Source of the DNA: Psychrobacter arcticus 273-4
GTDB taxonomy: Bacteria; Pseudomonadota; Gammaproteobacteria; Pseudomonadales; Moraxellaceae
Assembly (NCBI RefSeq): GCF_000012305.1
Contig: NC_007204.1
Span: 930,001 to 994,000, forward strand
Length of the DNA: 64,000 nt
Reading direction: 5' to 3'
A model generated the notes under the pieces. That model did not search any database. It saw only the letters and a list, made by a program, of their open reading frames with translations, and was not told where the DNA came from. Every line of letters starts with the position of its first letter. Position 1 is the stretch's first letter. This document shows, piece by piece, positions 25,892 to 35,017 of this stretch. The position numbers and the translations under genes are program-made.

Positions 25892-25947
25892 ATTGTCTTG
25901 AAAATATTGTCTTGCCATTATTGTCTTGCCATTATTGTCTTAAAAAT
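25892..25947. repeat. 14-bp tandem repeat, four units
   Basis: Four consecutive 14-base units beginning ATTGTCTT; the middle two (ATTGTCTTGCCATT) are identical and the outer two end in AAAAT. Located between gcvH and the nitroreductase gene inside the gcv block. Confidence 0.85.
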
Positions 25948-26079
25948 AAAGAGCACAGATACCAGCGCTTGCCAGTATCCGTCGGATTGATTCTGTTAAT
26001 AATTAATGATCTTATCAATGAAAATATTAAAAGCAATATTTAAATCAAATGCTGCTTTTAAGAGAGCGTAAGACTGATA

Positions 26080-26460
26080 TTACAGCTCGTTTTCGTACTC
26101 ATCAGCAGTCAGAAGTGCTTCGTAGTCAGCGATATTGTCAGGCTTCATTCTGAAGAACCAACCTTCGCCATATGGGTCAGAGTTGATGATTTCCGGGTCA
26201 TCTTCTAGCGCTTCGTTGATGGCAACGACTTCACCTGAGATAGGCGCATAAACGTCAGAAGCTGCTTTTACTGATTCAACCACTGAGATTTCGTCATCAA
26301 CAGCGATGATGTCACCCACGTCTGGCAATTCAACAAATACCACGTCACCTAATAGGTCTTGAGCATGGTCAGTGATACCAACAGTGATAGTACCGTCGTC
26401 TTCTAAGCGTAACCACTCATGGCTGGCAATGTATTTTAGTTCTGCTGGGATATTACTCAT
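26080..26460 (-). CDS. gcvH: glycine cleavage system H protein
   Basis: Lipoyl carrier shuttling the aminomethyl group between P, T and L proteins. 126 residues, family length. [47 protein letters not shown], then the lipoylation site [19 protein letters not shown] with Lys65, and [21 protein letters not shown] lies 6 bases before the ATG. Directly downstream of gcvT (66 bases). Confidence 0.97.
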   Translation of the reverse strand: MSNIPAELKYIASHEWLRLEDDGTITVGITDHAQDLLGDVVFVELPDVGDIIAVDDEISVVESVKAASDVYAPISGEVVAINEALEDDPEIINSDPYGEGWFFRMKPDNIADYEALLTADEYENEL

Positions 26461-26526
26461 GGTCTCTCTCCTAGGTGATAGAGGTTAATTAATAAAAAAG
26501 GAAGCTAATAATAGAATTTATAAAGC

Positions 26527-27699
26527 CTATGAGTCAAACTGCTGCTTGCCATTGCGGACAAAAGGTAGCTTAAGTACGCGCACATCGACGAATTTGCCTT
26601 TACCGCGCAAATCTACTTGTACATTGTCTTCAGCTGACACGCTGTCAGGAACACGAGCGATAGCGATTGAATTTTTTAGACTAGGGGAGAATGTGCCACT
26701 GGTAATGATACCAGTTTGCTCATTGTCGGTGCCTTGATTGATGGTGACGCTCATACCTTCACGTAACACACCACGTGTGGTTAGCAATAAGCCCACTTGC
26801 TTCATAGCGGTATTGTCATCTTTTGACTGCTTGCGTTTGCTGACCATAGCTTTGCGACCAACAAAGTCACGCTCGTCTTTTAGCGCCAATGTCCAGCCCA
26901 TGTTGCATTCATAAGGGCTGACATCTTCATTCATGTCATGACCATAAAGGTTCATACCCGCTTCCATACGCAAGGTATCACGAGCGCCAAGACCGGCAGG
27001 CTTTATGCCATTGGCTTTTAATTGCTCAAAGAACGCCGGCGCATCATCGCCATGCATAATGACTTCAACGCCATCTTCACCAGTGTAGCCAGTACGAGCG
27101 ACGAACCAATCTTTGCCTTCGATATCGGTTAAGTCAGCACCGACAAAAGGTTTTAGCGCCGCTAAGGTATCAGCCCAACTGGGTTTAATTTTTGCCAATT
27201 TTTCAACGGCATTAGGTCCTTGAACGGCAAGCATAGCAAGGTCTGTACGCTCAGTTAAGGTAACATCAAAGTCTTTCGCTACTTTTTCAAACTGTGCCAT
27301 ATCTTTATCACGCGTTCCGGCATTTGATACGATACGGTATTCAGTTTCTTCGCTATTCGATAAATAAACGATTAAGTCATCGATAATGCCGCCTTCTTCA
27401 TTCAACATAGGTGAATAAAGAGCTTTACCAATTGTTTTGAGTTTATCGACGTCATTAGCCAATAGTTTTTGTAGCCATGCTTTGGCATCCAAGCCTTTAA
27501 TATCGACAATAACCATGTGAGAGACATCAAACATACCGGCGTCGGTACGCACCGCTTCATGCTCTTCGATTTGTGAGCCATAATGAATCGGCAGCTCCCA
27601 GCCAGAAAAGTCCACCAGCTTTCCATCACTATCGACATGAGACTGATAAAGGGGCGTGCGTTGAGGGGCTTGGCTGTTGGTATTTTGAGTATCGGTCAT
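26527..27699 (-). CDS. gcvT: glycine cleavage system T protein (aminomethyltransferase)
   Basis: Transfers the methylene carbon from GcvH to tetrahydrofolate, releasing ammonia. 390 residues. [49 protein letters not shown], the [21 protein letters not shown] region, and [35 protein letters not shown] carry the folate-site residues. AAGGA precedes the ATG by 7 bases. First gene after the glycine riboswitch. The dihydrolipoamide dehydrogenase is not in this window. Confidence 0.96.
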   Translation of the reverse strand: MTDTQNTNSQAPQRTPLYQSHVDSDGKLVDFSGWELPIHYGSQIEEHEAVRTDAGMFDVSHMVIVDIKGLDAKAWLQKLLANDVDKLKTIGKALYSPMLNEEGGIIDDLIVYLSNSEETEYRIVSNAGTRDKDMAQFEKVAKDFDVTLTERTDLAMLAVQGPNAVEKLAKIKPSWADTLAALKPFVGADLTDIEGKDWFVARTGYTGEDGVEVIMHGDDAPAFFEQLKANGIKPAGLGARDTLRMEAGMNLYGHDMNEDVSPYECNMGWTLALKDERDFVGRKAMVSKRKQSKDDNTAMKQVGLLLTTRGVLREGMSVTINQGTDNEQTGIITSGTFSPSLKNSIAIARVPDSVSAEDNVQVDLRGKGKFVDVRVLKLPFVRNGKQQFDS

Positions 27700-27873
27700 A
27701 ACAAATCCTTAAATGTACATCAAAGGTACTTAATAAAAGTAACCAGCTGATGCGCATGATCATAGTAGCGAGAAGCAATATTGCAGGGTGCAAGTATTGC
27801 AACCAAGGGTGGTACAGAAAAAATATAAAGCAATGCACCAAACAAACGCTAAACGTCGATTTGGGTAAAAGCC

Positions 27874-28188
27874 CTATCTGTCCTGTAACCTGAGATTTTC
27901 AACACGATATTATTGTCTTTTTTAACAAGCCTATAATATCGCGTTTTCTCCCCTTCGGTGGATAAGGCGTCGTCCGTCCTTACCGCTCTCCAGATTTGTT
28001 ATGCCTAAGGTTTAGAGCGCAATACGCTTAGCAGCGCGATACAAATAAACCATGGTGACATGTGTTTTTCAGTCCTTTTACCTGAGCGATTAGCAGGGTG
28101 GATGCGCCTTCGGTGGTCATATAGCGGCTGTCAGCTCATTAATATGAGTATCACTAACTTTAGGCTAAAGACTCTCTCCTGAAAAACG
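27874..28188 (-). promoter_or_regulatory. tandem glycine riboswitch upstream of gcvT
   Basis: Two glycine aptamers in series on the minus strand. Aptamer 1 (28188 to about 28062): P1 stem GTTTTTCAG/CTGAAAAAC, GGAGAG, CACCGAAGG, and CTCAGGTAAAAGGAC. Aptamer 2 (27997 to 27874): P1 stem ATCTG/CAGAT, GGAGAG, CACCGAAGGGG, and TCTCAGGTTACAGGAC. A linker of roughly 64 bases separates them. These are the conserved glycine-aptamer cores. About 175 bases lie between the second aptamer and the gcvT ATG, enough for an expression platform, though I see no certain terminator there. Glycine would be expected to switch gcv expression on. Confidence 0.93.
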
Positions 28189-28573
28189 CTTTTATTATGA
28201 AAGGTTCTCATCTTTTTTACAACCCATCAGATGGATTAAAGTGAATAATCTTAGCTATAACGATTTTTTATGAGGGTAATGCCGTAAAAAACAGCAAGAT
28301 AAAATGATGATGTTTCTATAAAATTGCACTATATTAATAGCAGATAAGACGGACACATTAATGATAAAAATTTAAAGATATAAAATTTATCGGTGAGCTT
28401 CATGCCTTATAGTACAAAGGATGCAAGATATTTGTATCAAGTGCTCCTTACTTTCTCTCAAGCCAACTGGCGAGAGTGTTTAAGATACTTTACTATATCT
28501 GAACGTAAAGCCACTACTGATAATTGCCTGAAATATGCTAATCTATGACGATAGTTTCTGATAGGTTGTTTTT

Positions 28574-28897
28574 ATGCATTGCGATATTTATAAATTCCTT
28601 AAACATGATGATATGTACATCTATATTGCCCGTCCTGATTATCCGAATGATACGGATGAGATTAAGGATTGGCTGGGTGTGTTGCCCAAAGACTTTCGTG
28701 CAGGCTTAGGTCGTAGCAAGTTCGTCATGCATCTAGATTTGGCTACAACGCCCGCACTTGCTAGGGTGGACAAAGAAGAAGTGCTGGCAAAGCTAGCGTC
28801 GCAAGGATATTTTGTGCAGTTACCACCGCAAGATGTCATGCGCCGCCAAGCAGAGTTGCATGCCCGAGAATCCCAAGACAGTATTTATAATACGTAA
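28574..28897 (+). CDS. YcgL domain-containing protein
   Basis: 107 residues. MHCDIYKFLKHDDMYIYIARPD and the C-terminal LASQGYFVQLPPQDVMRRQAELH match the YcgL (DUF709) family, whose fold is known but whose function is not. Insertions relative to E. coli YcgL lie at about 24-50. Weak ribosome binding site (GATAGGTTG before the ATG). Followed by an unrelated membrane-protein gene on the same strand. Confidence 0.85.
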   Translation: MHCDIYKFLKHDDMYIYIARPDYPNDTDEIKDWLGVLPKDFRAGLGRSKFVMHLDLATTPALARVDKEEVLAKLASQGYFVQLPPQDVMRRQAELHARESQDSIYNT

Positions 28898-29111
28898 TAG
28901 TTATAAAAAGAGGTTCCACGAAGAATAGCCTGAAACTGGTCTTATCACATTTGCTTTCTTAATTTGCTTTCTTAAAAAGGGCAGATACAAGGAGATGAGA
29001 CATTCGCTGTCATGCATTTTGGCCAGTAGTCGTGATAAACTAGCAGCTCATTAAATTTGTTAATACAATCACTATCGCGCACTATTTACGAACGCAGGTA
29101 ATAAAACACGC

Positions 29112-29699
29112 ATGGACTGGTTAAAAAATATCTTACATAGCTTACCATTAGAGGCCATCAGCGATATTCTCGGTGAGATTGCTATTTGGTGGGGGCAGCT
29201 GGTAAAAGATGTACCGGTAGCAGACTTGCCAATGTATGCCTATCTAGGTGGTGTCATTATCGTGTTGGTACTTTGGCTACTGGTCGCGCGGATACTACCA
29301 CGTCCACTAGGCGGCATGAGTTGGATGATATTGTTTGCTGTATTGTTAGCGCCAGGCACAGCATTGGACGATCCAAGCGTGATTGCACCTGCTAGCATCA
29401 GTGTGATCTATGCGATTATGATGAAGGATACCACTGGCGCAATTGCCAATATGCTGCCCATCATGGTGGTTTTATTTGTCGGTTTATTCGTTGGTTTTGT
29501 TTGGCAGCTTATTCGCGGTGCATTTGAGTCAAGCTTAGACAAGGCTCGTAGTCGTACCGCACAATATGCCCAAGCAAATATGCAACTAGCTTCTGGCAAT
29601 TATTTGGCGACAGAATCTGATGAAGTAGTGCCAGTTGAAGACATTAATTCACCAATTAATCTAAAAAAAGATACGACTGTATCTAAGAATAATGATTAG
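29112..29699 (+). CDS. conserved membrane protein, 195 aa
   Basis: Family not recognised. Four predicted hydrophobic segments: YAYLGGVIIVLVLWLLVARIL (about 43-63), GMSWMILFAVLLAPGTAL, PASISVIYAIMM, and MLPIMVVLFVGLFVGFVWQLI (about 120-140). Then a charged cytoplasmic tail (SSLDKARSRTAQYAQANMQLAS...). No signal peptide. Likely a Moraxellaceae-restricted inner-membrane protein; I cannot assign a role. Followed by a clear terminator. Confidence 0.6.
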   Translation: MDWLKNILHSLPLEAISDILGEIAIWWGQLVKDVPVADLPMYAYLGGVIIVLVLWLLVARILPRPLGGMSWMILFAVLLAPGTALDDPSVIAPASISVIYAIMMKDTTGAIANMLPIMVVLFVGLFVGFVWQLIRGAFESSLDKARSRTAQYAQANMQLASGNYLATESDEVVPVEDINSPINLKKDTTVSKNND

Positions 29700-29796
29700 C
29701 CTGAATGCTATTACTTTAACGTTGTAACCTTTCAAGGTCTTTGCTTTCTAGTGCATACCATTGATTTTTGATTCACGCATTTTTTTCATGATTATA

Positions 29797-29821
29797 AAAG
29801 ACACCATGCGTGTCTTTTTTT
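29797..29821 (+). terminator. Rho-independent terminator
   Basis: 8-bp stem AAAGACAC / GTGTCTTT with loop CATGC followed by seven T residues, about 100 bases after the membrane-protein gene. Confidence 0.88.
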
Positions 29822-29849
29822 ACGTAATAAATATCTGCGAACGCATGAG

Positions 29850-29987
29850 TATAGTTGAAATACTTTAAAGTCGCTACAGTACTACTGGTGTAAATTTTTT
29901 GCAGCCTCTGTCTGCGTAGGCACAGCAAGCAAGAAAAATTTGCACCAGTAGTGGGTGTTGTATCGATATTACTTTTCACCGACTATA
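29850..29987 (+). repeat. 138-bp palindromic MITE-like repeat, copy 5
   Basis: Orientation of copy 1. Variant bases: CGCTACAGTACTACTGG on the left arm and GTAGTGGGTGTTG on the right arm. The left arm carries the CTACTGG that other copies have only in the right arm, as if one arm had been converted by the other. Lies upstream of the MoxR gene. Confidence 0.92.
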
Positions 29988-30078
29988 TTTTGGCAATCAA
30001 CATGGCTGTGCTAATCTAAATGAAGATTTATTAACGCTCTTAAAACCTTTTAACGATAACAATAACTGAGATTTTATT

Positions 30079-30933
30079 ATGACCGATAAAAAAATCAAAT
30101 TTACGGGCACGCAAAGCTATATTGCTACCGACGATTTACAATTGGCAGTCAATGCAGCGATGATGCTACAAAAGCCGCTGCTTATCAAAGGCGAGCCGGG
30201 TACGGGCAAGACCTTGCTGGCGGAGGAAGTTGCCGAGAGTTTAGGTATGCCGCTGATTACGTGGCATATTAAGTCGACCACTAAGGCGGAGCAGGGTTTA
30301 TACGAGTATGATGCGGTATCGCGTCTGCGTGATTCGCAAATGGGTGACGACAAGGTTTATGAGATTGGCAACTATATCAAGCCGGGTAAATTGTGGGATG
30401 CCTTTACCAGTAAAGAGCGTAGTGTGCTATTGATTGACGAGATCGATAAAGCGGATATCGAGTTTCCAAATGACTTGTTGCATGAGCTTGATAAGATGTC
30501 TTTTTATGTTTATGAGACGGGTGAAACCATTACTGCTGAGCAGCGCCCTGTGGTAATTATTACCTCAAACAATGAAAAAGAGCTGCCGGATGCGTTTTTG
30601 CGTCGTTGCTTCTTTCATTATATTGATTTCCCTGAAGAAGAAACCATGCGCCAAATTATTGAGGTGCATTTCCCTAATATTCAAGAAAATCTGGTCAATG
30701 ATGCGCTTGATATCTTTTATAAACTGCGTAATATTCAAGGGCTTAAAAAGCCACCATCAACCTCAGAATTGGTCGATTGGTTGACGCTATTGTTGGCGGA
30801 TGACATGGCACAAGCAGAGTTAGAAGAAAACTTGCGCGGTGAGAAGTCTATTCCGCCGTTATATGGTGCGCTGCTTAAAAATGAAGCTGATGTGAGTCTG
30901 CTTCAGCGCTTTGCCAATATAATGCGTCGTTAA
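30079..30933 (+). CDS. MoxR family AAA+ ATPase
   Basis: 284-residue AAA+ ATPase. Walker A GEPGTGKT at 38-45, Walker B VLLIDEIDKAD at about 119-129, sensor 1 in VVIITSNNEKELPDAFLRRCFFHYIDFP, and a C-terminal lid (LRNIQGLKKPPSTSELVDWL). MoxR ATPases act with VWA-domain proteins to remodel or assemble metalloenzymes and other complexes. The next gene is such a VWA protein, 77 bases on. Of the MoxR subfamilies this one, with its CoxE-like partner, resembles the CoxD/YehL-type pairs. Target complex unknown. Confidence 0.9.
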   Translation: MTDKKIKFTGTQSYIATDDLQLAVNAAMMLQKPLLIKGEPGTGKTLLAEEVAESLGMPLITWHIKSTTKAEQGLYEYDAVSRLRDSQMGDDKVYEIGNYIKPGKLWDAFTSKERSVLLIDEIDKADIEFPNDLLHELDKMSFYVYETGETITAEQRPVVIITSNNEKELPDAFLRRCFFHYIDFPEEETMRQIIEVHFPNIQENLVNDALDIFYKLRNIQGLKKPPSTSELVDWLTLLLADDMAQAELEENLRGEKSIPPLYGALLKNEADVSLLQRFANIMRR

Positions 30934-31010
30934 GCACAGTGATGTCAGGATAAAAATCACGCCAAGTGCCTAAATCATAACCACATCAGCCAACAAGTGA
31001 TGCGTATCTT

Positions 31011-32234
31011 ATGTTTATCAAACTATTCTATACCTTACGTACTTACGGTGTGCCTGTTAGCACACGTGAGCTGCTTGACCTCAATGCTGCGCTAGACCAA
31101 GGTCTGATGATGCAGCCTCATCCTGAAGATTCAGAACGGTCTACTTTTGCTAGTCGTGAGGATATGTATCGGCTGATTCGACTTTGTATGGTCAAAGATG
31201 AGCGCCATTTTGATAAGTTTGATCGGGCAATGGCTGATTACTTTGAAGGCGTTGATAGTCTTGATATGGATGAGCTATTGTCTAAGCTAACGGACATTCC
31301 TAAAGAGTGGCTCGATCTTAAGCTTGACCCAAAAAACCTGACCGATGAGCAGCGCCGCTTACTGAAAAAATACGGCTCACTTGAAGAGTTGATGAAAGCA
31401 CTTGAAGAGCGTCTTAAAGAGCAAAAAGAGCGTCATCAAGGTGGCAATAAATGGGTAGGCACCGGTGGCACTTCACCGTTTGGTGCCTATGGTGATCACC
31501 CAGAAGGCGTGCGCGTCGGCGGTGAATCGCGTAAACGCAGCGCTGCCAAAGTCTGGGAGCAGCGAAAGTATCGAAATCTTGATGATGATAATCAGTTAGG
31601 AACGCGCCAGATTCAGATGGCACTACGCAATCTACGCCAATTTGCACGTACAGGCAGCGCTGATGAGCTTGATATTCATGAGACTATTAAGCGCACCGCC
31701 AAAAAAGGCATGCTTGATATCCATATGCAAGCGGAGCGTCGCAACCGTGTCAAAGTACTGATGCTGTTTGATGTAGGCGGTAGTATGGATGTCCATATCG
31801 AGGCACTAGAAAAGCTGTTTTCTGCGGCGAAAAATGAATTTAAAACCCTAGAGTTTTTTTACTTTCATAACTGTCTGTATGATTATGTTTGGAAGGATAA
31901 TAACCGTCGTCATAGCGCACCGATGCCAACCTTCGAGCTGCTCAATAAATACGGGCGAGAGTATCGTGTTATCTTTGTGGGTGATGCGTCGATGTCGCCT
32001 TATGAGCTGATGACGGTTGGTGGTAGCGTTGAGTATATGAATAATGAAGCAGGTATTGTCTGGTTAAAAAGAGTGCTAGCGCATTTTGATAAAGTCGCTT
32101 GGCTCAACCCTGAGAATCCAACGTATTGGCAATATACTCAAACCATCGTTGAGATTAAAAAACTGTTTGATAATAAGATGTATCCGATGACGTTACATGG
32201 CGTGGAAGATATGACCAATTATATGGCGAGGTAG
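31011..32234 (+). CDS. VWA domain-containing protein (CoxE-like)
   Basis: 407 residues. N-terminal helical region (LRTYGVPVSTRELLDLNAAL...) is typical of MoxR partners; a charged Lys/Glu/Gln-rich segment lies at about 125-145, then GTGGTSPFGAYGDHPEGVRVGG. The C-terminal von Willebrand A domain has a MIDAS-like LMLFDVGGSMDVHIEALEKLF (about 247-267). The first MIDAS element is DVGGSM rather than DxSxS, as is common in this group. Probably co-transcribed with the MoxR gene and physically its partner. Start is the ATG at 31011 with weak ribosome binding site. Confidence 0.88.
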   Translation: MFIKLFYTLRTYGVPVSTRELLDLNAALDQGLMMQPHPEDSERSTFASREDMYRLIRLCMVKDERHFDKFDRAMADYFEGVDSLDMDELLSKLTDIPKEWLDLKLDPKNLTDEQRRLLKKYGSLEELMKALEERLKEQKERHQGGNKWVGTGGTSPFGAYGDHPEGVRVGGESRKRSAAKVWEQRKYRNLDDDNQLGTRQIQMALRNLRQFARTGSADELDIHETIKRTAKKGMLDIHMQAERRNRVKVLMLFDVGGSMDVHIEALEKLFSAAKNEFKTLEFFYFHNCLYDYVWKDNNRRHSAPMPTFELLNKYGREYRVIFVGDASMSPYELMTVGGSVEYMNNEAGIVWLKRVLAHFDKVAWLNPENPTYWQYTQTIVEIKKLFDNKMYPMTLHGVEDMTNYMAR

Positions 32235-32260
32235 CTCTATATTGGTTTTAAATAGACCAT

Positions 32261-32380
32261 CCCAGATTCTGTGTAACTGCCCTTTAGATTAAATGCCTGC
32301 TGATACGGTCATCAAACATAATCATAAAGCGCAGCCGTTTCTGCGGTTGGTGGGTTATAAGCAGTGACACAGAGTTTGGG
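32261..32380 (-). mobile_element. IS256-family remnant (120-bp internally deleted element)
   Basis: Inverted ends CCCAGATTCTGTGTAACTGC (32261-32280) and GCAGTGACACAGAGTTTGGG (32361-32380), matching at 17 of 20 positions when one is reverse-complemented. The CTGTGTAACTGCC motif is typical of IS256-family ends. On the minus strand the interior still reads PQKRLRFMIMFDDRISRHLI-stop (stop at 32284-32286), apparently the transposase C-terminus. No 8-bp target duplication is visible. Confidence 0.7.
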
Positions 32381-32615
32381 AAAGGCTCAGTTTTATTGTT
32401 TACTCCAATACTTTTATGATTATTGATGTTTACATTAAATTTTAACGCTTCTTATCCTTTAATATAAACCACTTACTGCAAAGTATGCATCACTTCTACC
32501 AAATCACTTTGTACTTGCATCACTTCATCAATGTCGTTATGCACAGATAAAATCTCATCAAAATGCTCGTATCATCAGCAAACTACGCTAAATCTTATCC
32601 GATTAATCAATTACT
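32381..32615. other. intergenic remainder before the first iclR
   Basis: About 235 AT-rich bases with no ORF, hairpin or recognised site; the text around 32480-32570 (ACTTCTACCAAATCACTT..., CATCACTTCATCAATG...) has a mildly repetitive CATCACTT character and looks like decayed sequence. Confidence 0.3.
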
Positions 32616-33443
32616 CTAAACACCACTGCCGATTTTTTCAGCCAACGCTTGCAATTTAGGTACTATCATCGCTGCATAGTCGTCGCTTTTCCAGTTGGCA
32701 CTTGGGACACTGGCATTGAGCGAATAGGTATACTGCCCAGTGGCAACATCATAGACACCAACGGCTACAGCCAATATGTCCGTAGAAAACTCCCCATCCG
32801 ATATGGTATAACCATGTAATCTATAATGTTCTGTTGCTTCAGACAGAGCAGACTGCGCGAGGTTATAATCCTCTGTAGATAGAAGCTCTTGTAAATTGCT
32901 AAGAATAACAGCCTGTCTTGCTTGCGAGCTAGCTGCATAAAAGGCACGTCCAATAGCAGTGCGTGCGACGGGTACTGCAGAGCCAACTTGCAAATTGACC
33001 GATAGGCGAGCAGGGCTACGACAGCAGGCGTGATAGCGCATTTCCCCTTCGACTTCGGTTGCCAAATTCACCGACACCTCATTACTACTTGCAAACTGCC
33101 GCAGTAATGGTTCAGCTGAAGAAACCATATCGTGACGACTCCAAGCCGTTGCACTTAATCGCACCGCACTACTGCCCAATTGATACTGTCCATGTTCAGT
33201 GGTACGCAAAAATCCAAGCGTCATCAAGGTATGAATCAGGCGAGTAATCGTCGCTTTTGGCAGTGTTGTCATCTGGCATAATTTCTGATGGCTAAGCGCC
33301 TCCTCATGCTCAAAAGCTGCCAATATCACTAAGCCACGCCCAAGGGCGGTGACAAATTGCCTATCGTTATCTTCTTTACCTTGAGTAAGGGCACTATTTA
33401 ATCGATCCAATAATGGTACAGCTACCGACAAGTTTTTTCTCAT
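32616..33443 (-). CDS. IclR family transcriptional regulator
   Basis: 275 residues. N-terminal winged HTH (FVTALGRGLVILAAFEHEEALSHQKLCQMTTLPKATITRLIHTLMTLGFLRTTEHGQYQLG, about 28-88) and the IclR effector domain (SSAEPLLRQFASSNEVSVNLATEVEGEMRYHACCRSP ... VGVYDVATGQYTYSLNASVPSANW). Divergent from gcdH with a 175-base shared control region, so gcdH and the CoA-transferase are its likely targets. Effector could be glutarate or a related acid (inference). Start ATG 33443, weak ribosome binding site. Confidence 0.9.
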   Translation of the reverse strand: MRKNLSVAVPLLDRLNSALTQGKEDNDRQFVTALGRGLVILAAFEHEEALSHQKLCQMTTLPKATITRLIHTLMTLGFLRTTEHGQYQLGSSAVRLSATAWSRHDMVSSAEPLLRQFASSNEVSVNLATEVEGEMRYHACCRSPARLSVNLQVGSAVPVARTAIGRAFYAASSQARQAVILSNLQELLSTEDYNLAQSALSEATEHYRLHGYTISDGEFSTDILAVAVGVYDVATGQYTYSLNASVPSANWKSDDYAAMIVPKLQALAEKIGSGV

Positions 33444-33510
33444 TTTATGACCATCTGAATGAATAAGGGTTTACAGGACGCTAAAATTTTGCTTAAATAG
33501 TTTATATTAT

Positions 33511-33523
33511 GAAACTTAGTTTC
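33511..33523. promoter_or_regulatory. candidate IclR-type operator upstream of gcdH
   Basis: Palindrome GAAACTTAGTTTC in the iclR-gcdH divergent region, 96 bases before the gcdH ATG and 68 before the regulator's. IclR proteins bind short A/T-centred palindromes of this sort; position supports it but nothing proves it. Confidence 0.4.
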
Positions 33524-33618
33524 GCACAGCGGAATATTGAAGTCAATAGTAAACTTAGCTAAAGTATCATATTAACCATTAATCGTCGGTCAGGATGACT
33601 GACAACAAGGAGCAGCAC

Positions 33619-34803
33619 ATGGCAACTTCTAGCAGCCCACGTTTTGATTGGGAAGATCCATTTTTATTACGTGACCAGCTTACAGATGAAGAGCGCATGG
33701 TAACGGACAGTGCGCGTCAGTTTTTTCAAAAAGAGCTAATGCCTGGCATCATTCAGGCCAACCGCAATGAGCACTTCGATCGCAATATTATGCGTCAGAT
33801 GGGCGAGATGGGTCTTCTTGGTGTGACGATAGACGGTTATGGTTGTGCTGGCATGTCGAGCGTGGCTTATGGCTTGATTGCTAAAGAAGTTGAAGCGGTG
33901 GATTCAGGTTATCGTTCGGCGATGAGCGTGCAGTCAAGCTTGGTGATGCATCCGATACATGCCTATGGTACAGAAGAGCAAAAAGAAAAATATCTGCCGA
34001 AGCTGGCGACTGGCGAATATGTCGGCTGTTTTGGTTTGACAGAGCCAGATTCGGGTTCAGATCCCTCATCAATGTTAACGCGTGCACGCGCAGTGGCAGG
34101 TGGTTATGAGCTGACTGGTAATAAAATGTGGATTACCAATAGTCCGATTTCTGATGTGTTTGTCGTTTGGGCAAAAGATGATGCCGGCGATATTCGTGGC
34201 TTTATCTTAGATAAAGGTATGAAAGGACTGTCCGCACCGAAAATCGAAGGCAAGTTCTCATTGCGTGCGTCTGTCACGGGTGAGATTGTCATGGACAAAG
34301 TGTTTGTCCCTGAAGCCAATGCTTTCCCAGATATTCGTGGTCTAAAAGGTCCATTTGGTTGCTTAAACAAAGCCCGTTACGGTATCGCTTGGGGTTCAAT
34401 GGGCGCCGCTGAATTCTGCTGGAAAGCATCACGTCAGTACACCCTTGACCGTAAACAATTTGGCCGTCCGCTAGCGGCAACGCAGTTGGTACAGCTAAAG
34501 CTTGCCAATATGCAAACGGAAATCACACTAGGTCTGCAAGCTGCATTGCGTGTTGGTCGTTTGATGGATGAGGATAACGCCGCTCCTGAAATGATCTCAC
34601 TAATTAAGCGTAATAACTGTGGTAAAGCACTAGAGATTGCACGTATTGCACGTGATATGCATGGCGGTAATGGTATCTCTGATGAGTTCCATATCATTCG
34701 TCATGTTATGAATTTAGAAGCGGTCAATACTTATGAGGGCACACATGATATTCATGCCCTTATTCTAGGTCGCGCGCAGACTGGTATTCAGGCATTTTAT
34801 TAA
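33619..34803 (+). CDS. gcdH: glutaryl-CoA dehydrogenase
   Basis: FAD enzyme converting glutaryl-CoA to crotonyl-CoA and CO2. 394 residues. [68 protein letters not shown] and the catalytic Glu373 in [24 protein letters not shown] are GCDH-like within the acyl-CoA dehydrogenase family. Start at 33619: AAGGAG lies six bases before it, whereas the in-frame ATG at 33595 would include that site. Adjacent CoA-transferase (215 bases on) would supply glutaryl-CoA. Confidence 0.94.
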   Translation: MATSSSPRFDWEDPFLLRDQLTDEERMVTDSARQFFQKELMPGIIQANRNEHFDRNIMRQMGEMGLLGVTIDGYGCAGMSSVAYGLIAKEVEAVDSGYRSAMSVQSSLVMHPIHAYGTEEQKEKYLPKLATGEYVGCFGLTEPDSGSDPSSMLTRARAVAGGYELTGNKMWITNSPISDVFVVWAKDDAGDIRGFILDKGMKGLSAPKIEGKFSLRASVTGEIVMDKVFVPEANAFPDIRGLKGPFGCLNKARYGIAWGSMGAAEFCWKASRQYTLDRKQFGRPLAATQLVQLKLANMQTEITLGLQAALRVGRLMDEDNAAPEMISLIKRNNCGKALEIARIARDMHGGNGISDEFHIIRHVMNLEAVNTYEGTHDIHALILGRAQTGIQAFY

Positions 34804-35017
34804 GTGTGGTTAGCTAATAAGTGCTAGCTGGTTTTCAGACCCTAGACGTACGTTACTGTTGCGCTTTTTATGAAGCACTTAACAAGCAGTAGCGTACGTT
34901 TTTTCAGTTATTAGTCCTGATTTATATCTGGTTTATCAGTAGCTTCAAAGAGTTAGATGAATGATGACTAAGCACTGTCTTATCACTATAAAAATATGTT
35001 ATCAATAAGGGGTTATT

